Positions 5,306-5,319 of a stretch of 5,319 nucleotides of DNA are shown here, piece by piece. Each line of letters starts with the position of its first letter. Within the stretch, counting starts at the first letter, position 1. The notes below the pieces were generated by a model. That model was not told the origin of the DNA and searched no databases. It saw only the letters and a list, made by a program, of their open reading frames with translations. The DNA comes from Cognatazoarcus sp050303815 (GTDB taxonomy: Bacteria; Pseudomonadota; Gammaproteobacteria; Burkholderiales; Rhodocyclaceae): positions 1-5,319 of the forward strand of contig JBNLCM010000033.1 of assembly GCA_050303815.1 (NCBI GenBank), given 5' to 3'. A program made the translations under genes and the position numbers.

Positions 5306-5319
5306 GCCGCAGCCGTGTC

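Overview
The window is a GC-rich proteobacterial segment in which every recognisable gene lies on the minus strand. It is the cbb3-type (high oxygen affinity) cytochrome c oxidase locus. In transcription order, from the right edge to the left, it holds ccoI (copper P-type ATPase, 5285-2853), ccoS (assembly factor, 2848-2642), an intergenic region of about 345 bp, then ccoN (2297-873), ccoO (856-245), ccoQ (228-40) and the first 15 codons of ccoP (from 47, running off the left edge). Having ccoI-ccoS in front of ccoNOQP, and the protein sequences themselves, suggest a betaproteobacterium, with Rhodocyclales or Burkholderiales most likely. That assignment is inference; no rRNA or other phylogenetic marker is present.

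Right part (2642-5319): ccoI and ccoS are 4 nt apart and form an assembly module. CcoI exports Cu(I) for maturation of the CuB site in CcoN. CcoS is needed for insertion of cofactors into the catalytic subunit. Left part (1-2297): the structural genes are tightly packed (16-nt gaps, then an 8-nt ccoQ/ccoP overlap). CcoN carries all the expected heme b, heme b3 and CuB ligands. CcoO carries one c-type heme site.

Middle part (2298-2641): this is the most interesting stretch. It contains two FNR/Anr-type boxes, at 2623-2636 and 2407-2420. Each is followed at exactly the same distance by a plausible -10 hexamer reading leftward. The proximal promoter would start the ccoNOQP mRNA at about 2372. 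The distal promoter would start at about 2588, but a strong intrinsic terminator (7-bp GC stem plus nine U, 2514-2486) lies about 100 nt downstream and ahead of the ccoN promoter. The simplest reading is a small RNA gene of about 103 nt, induced under low oxygen and placed between ccoS and ccoN, whose terminator also closes the ccoIS transcript. An 8-bp inverted repeat surrounds the -10 element of the ccoN promoter and may be an operator for a second regulator.

No mobile element, CRISPR array, tRNA or rRNA was seen, and no convincing plus-strand gene.
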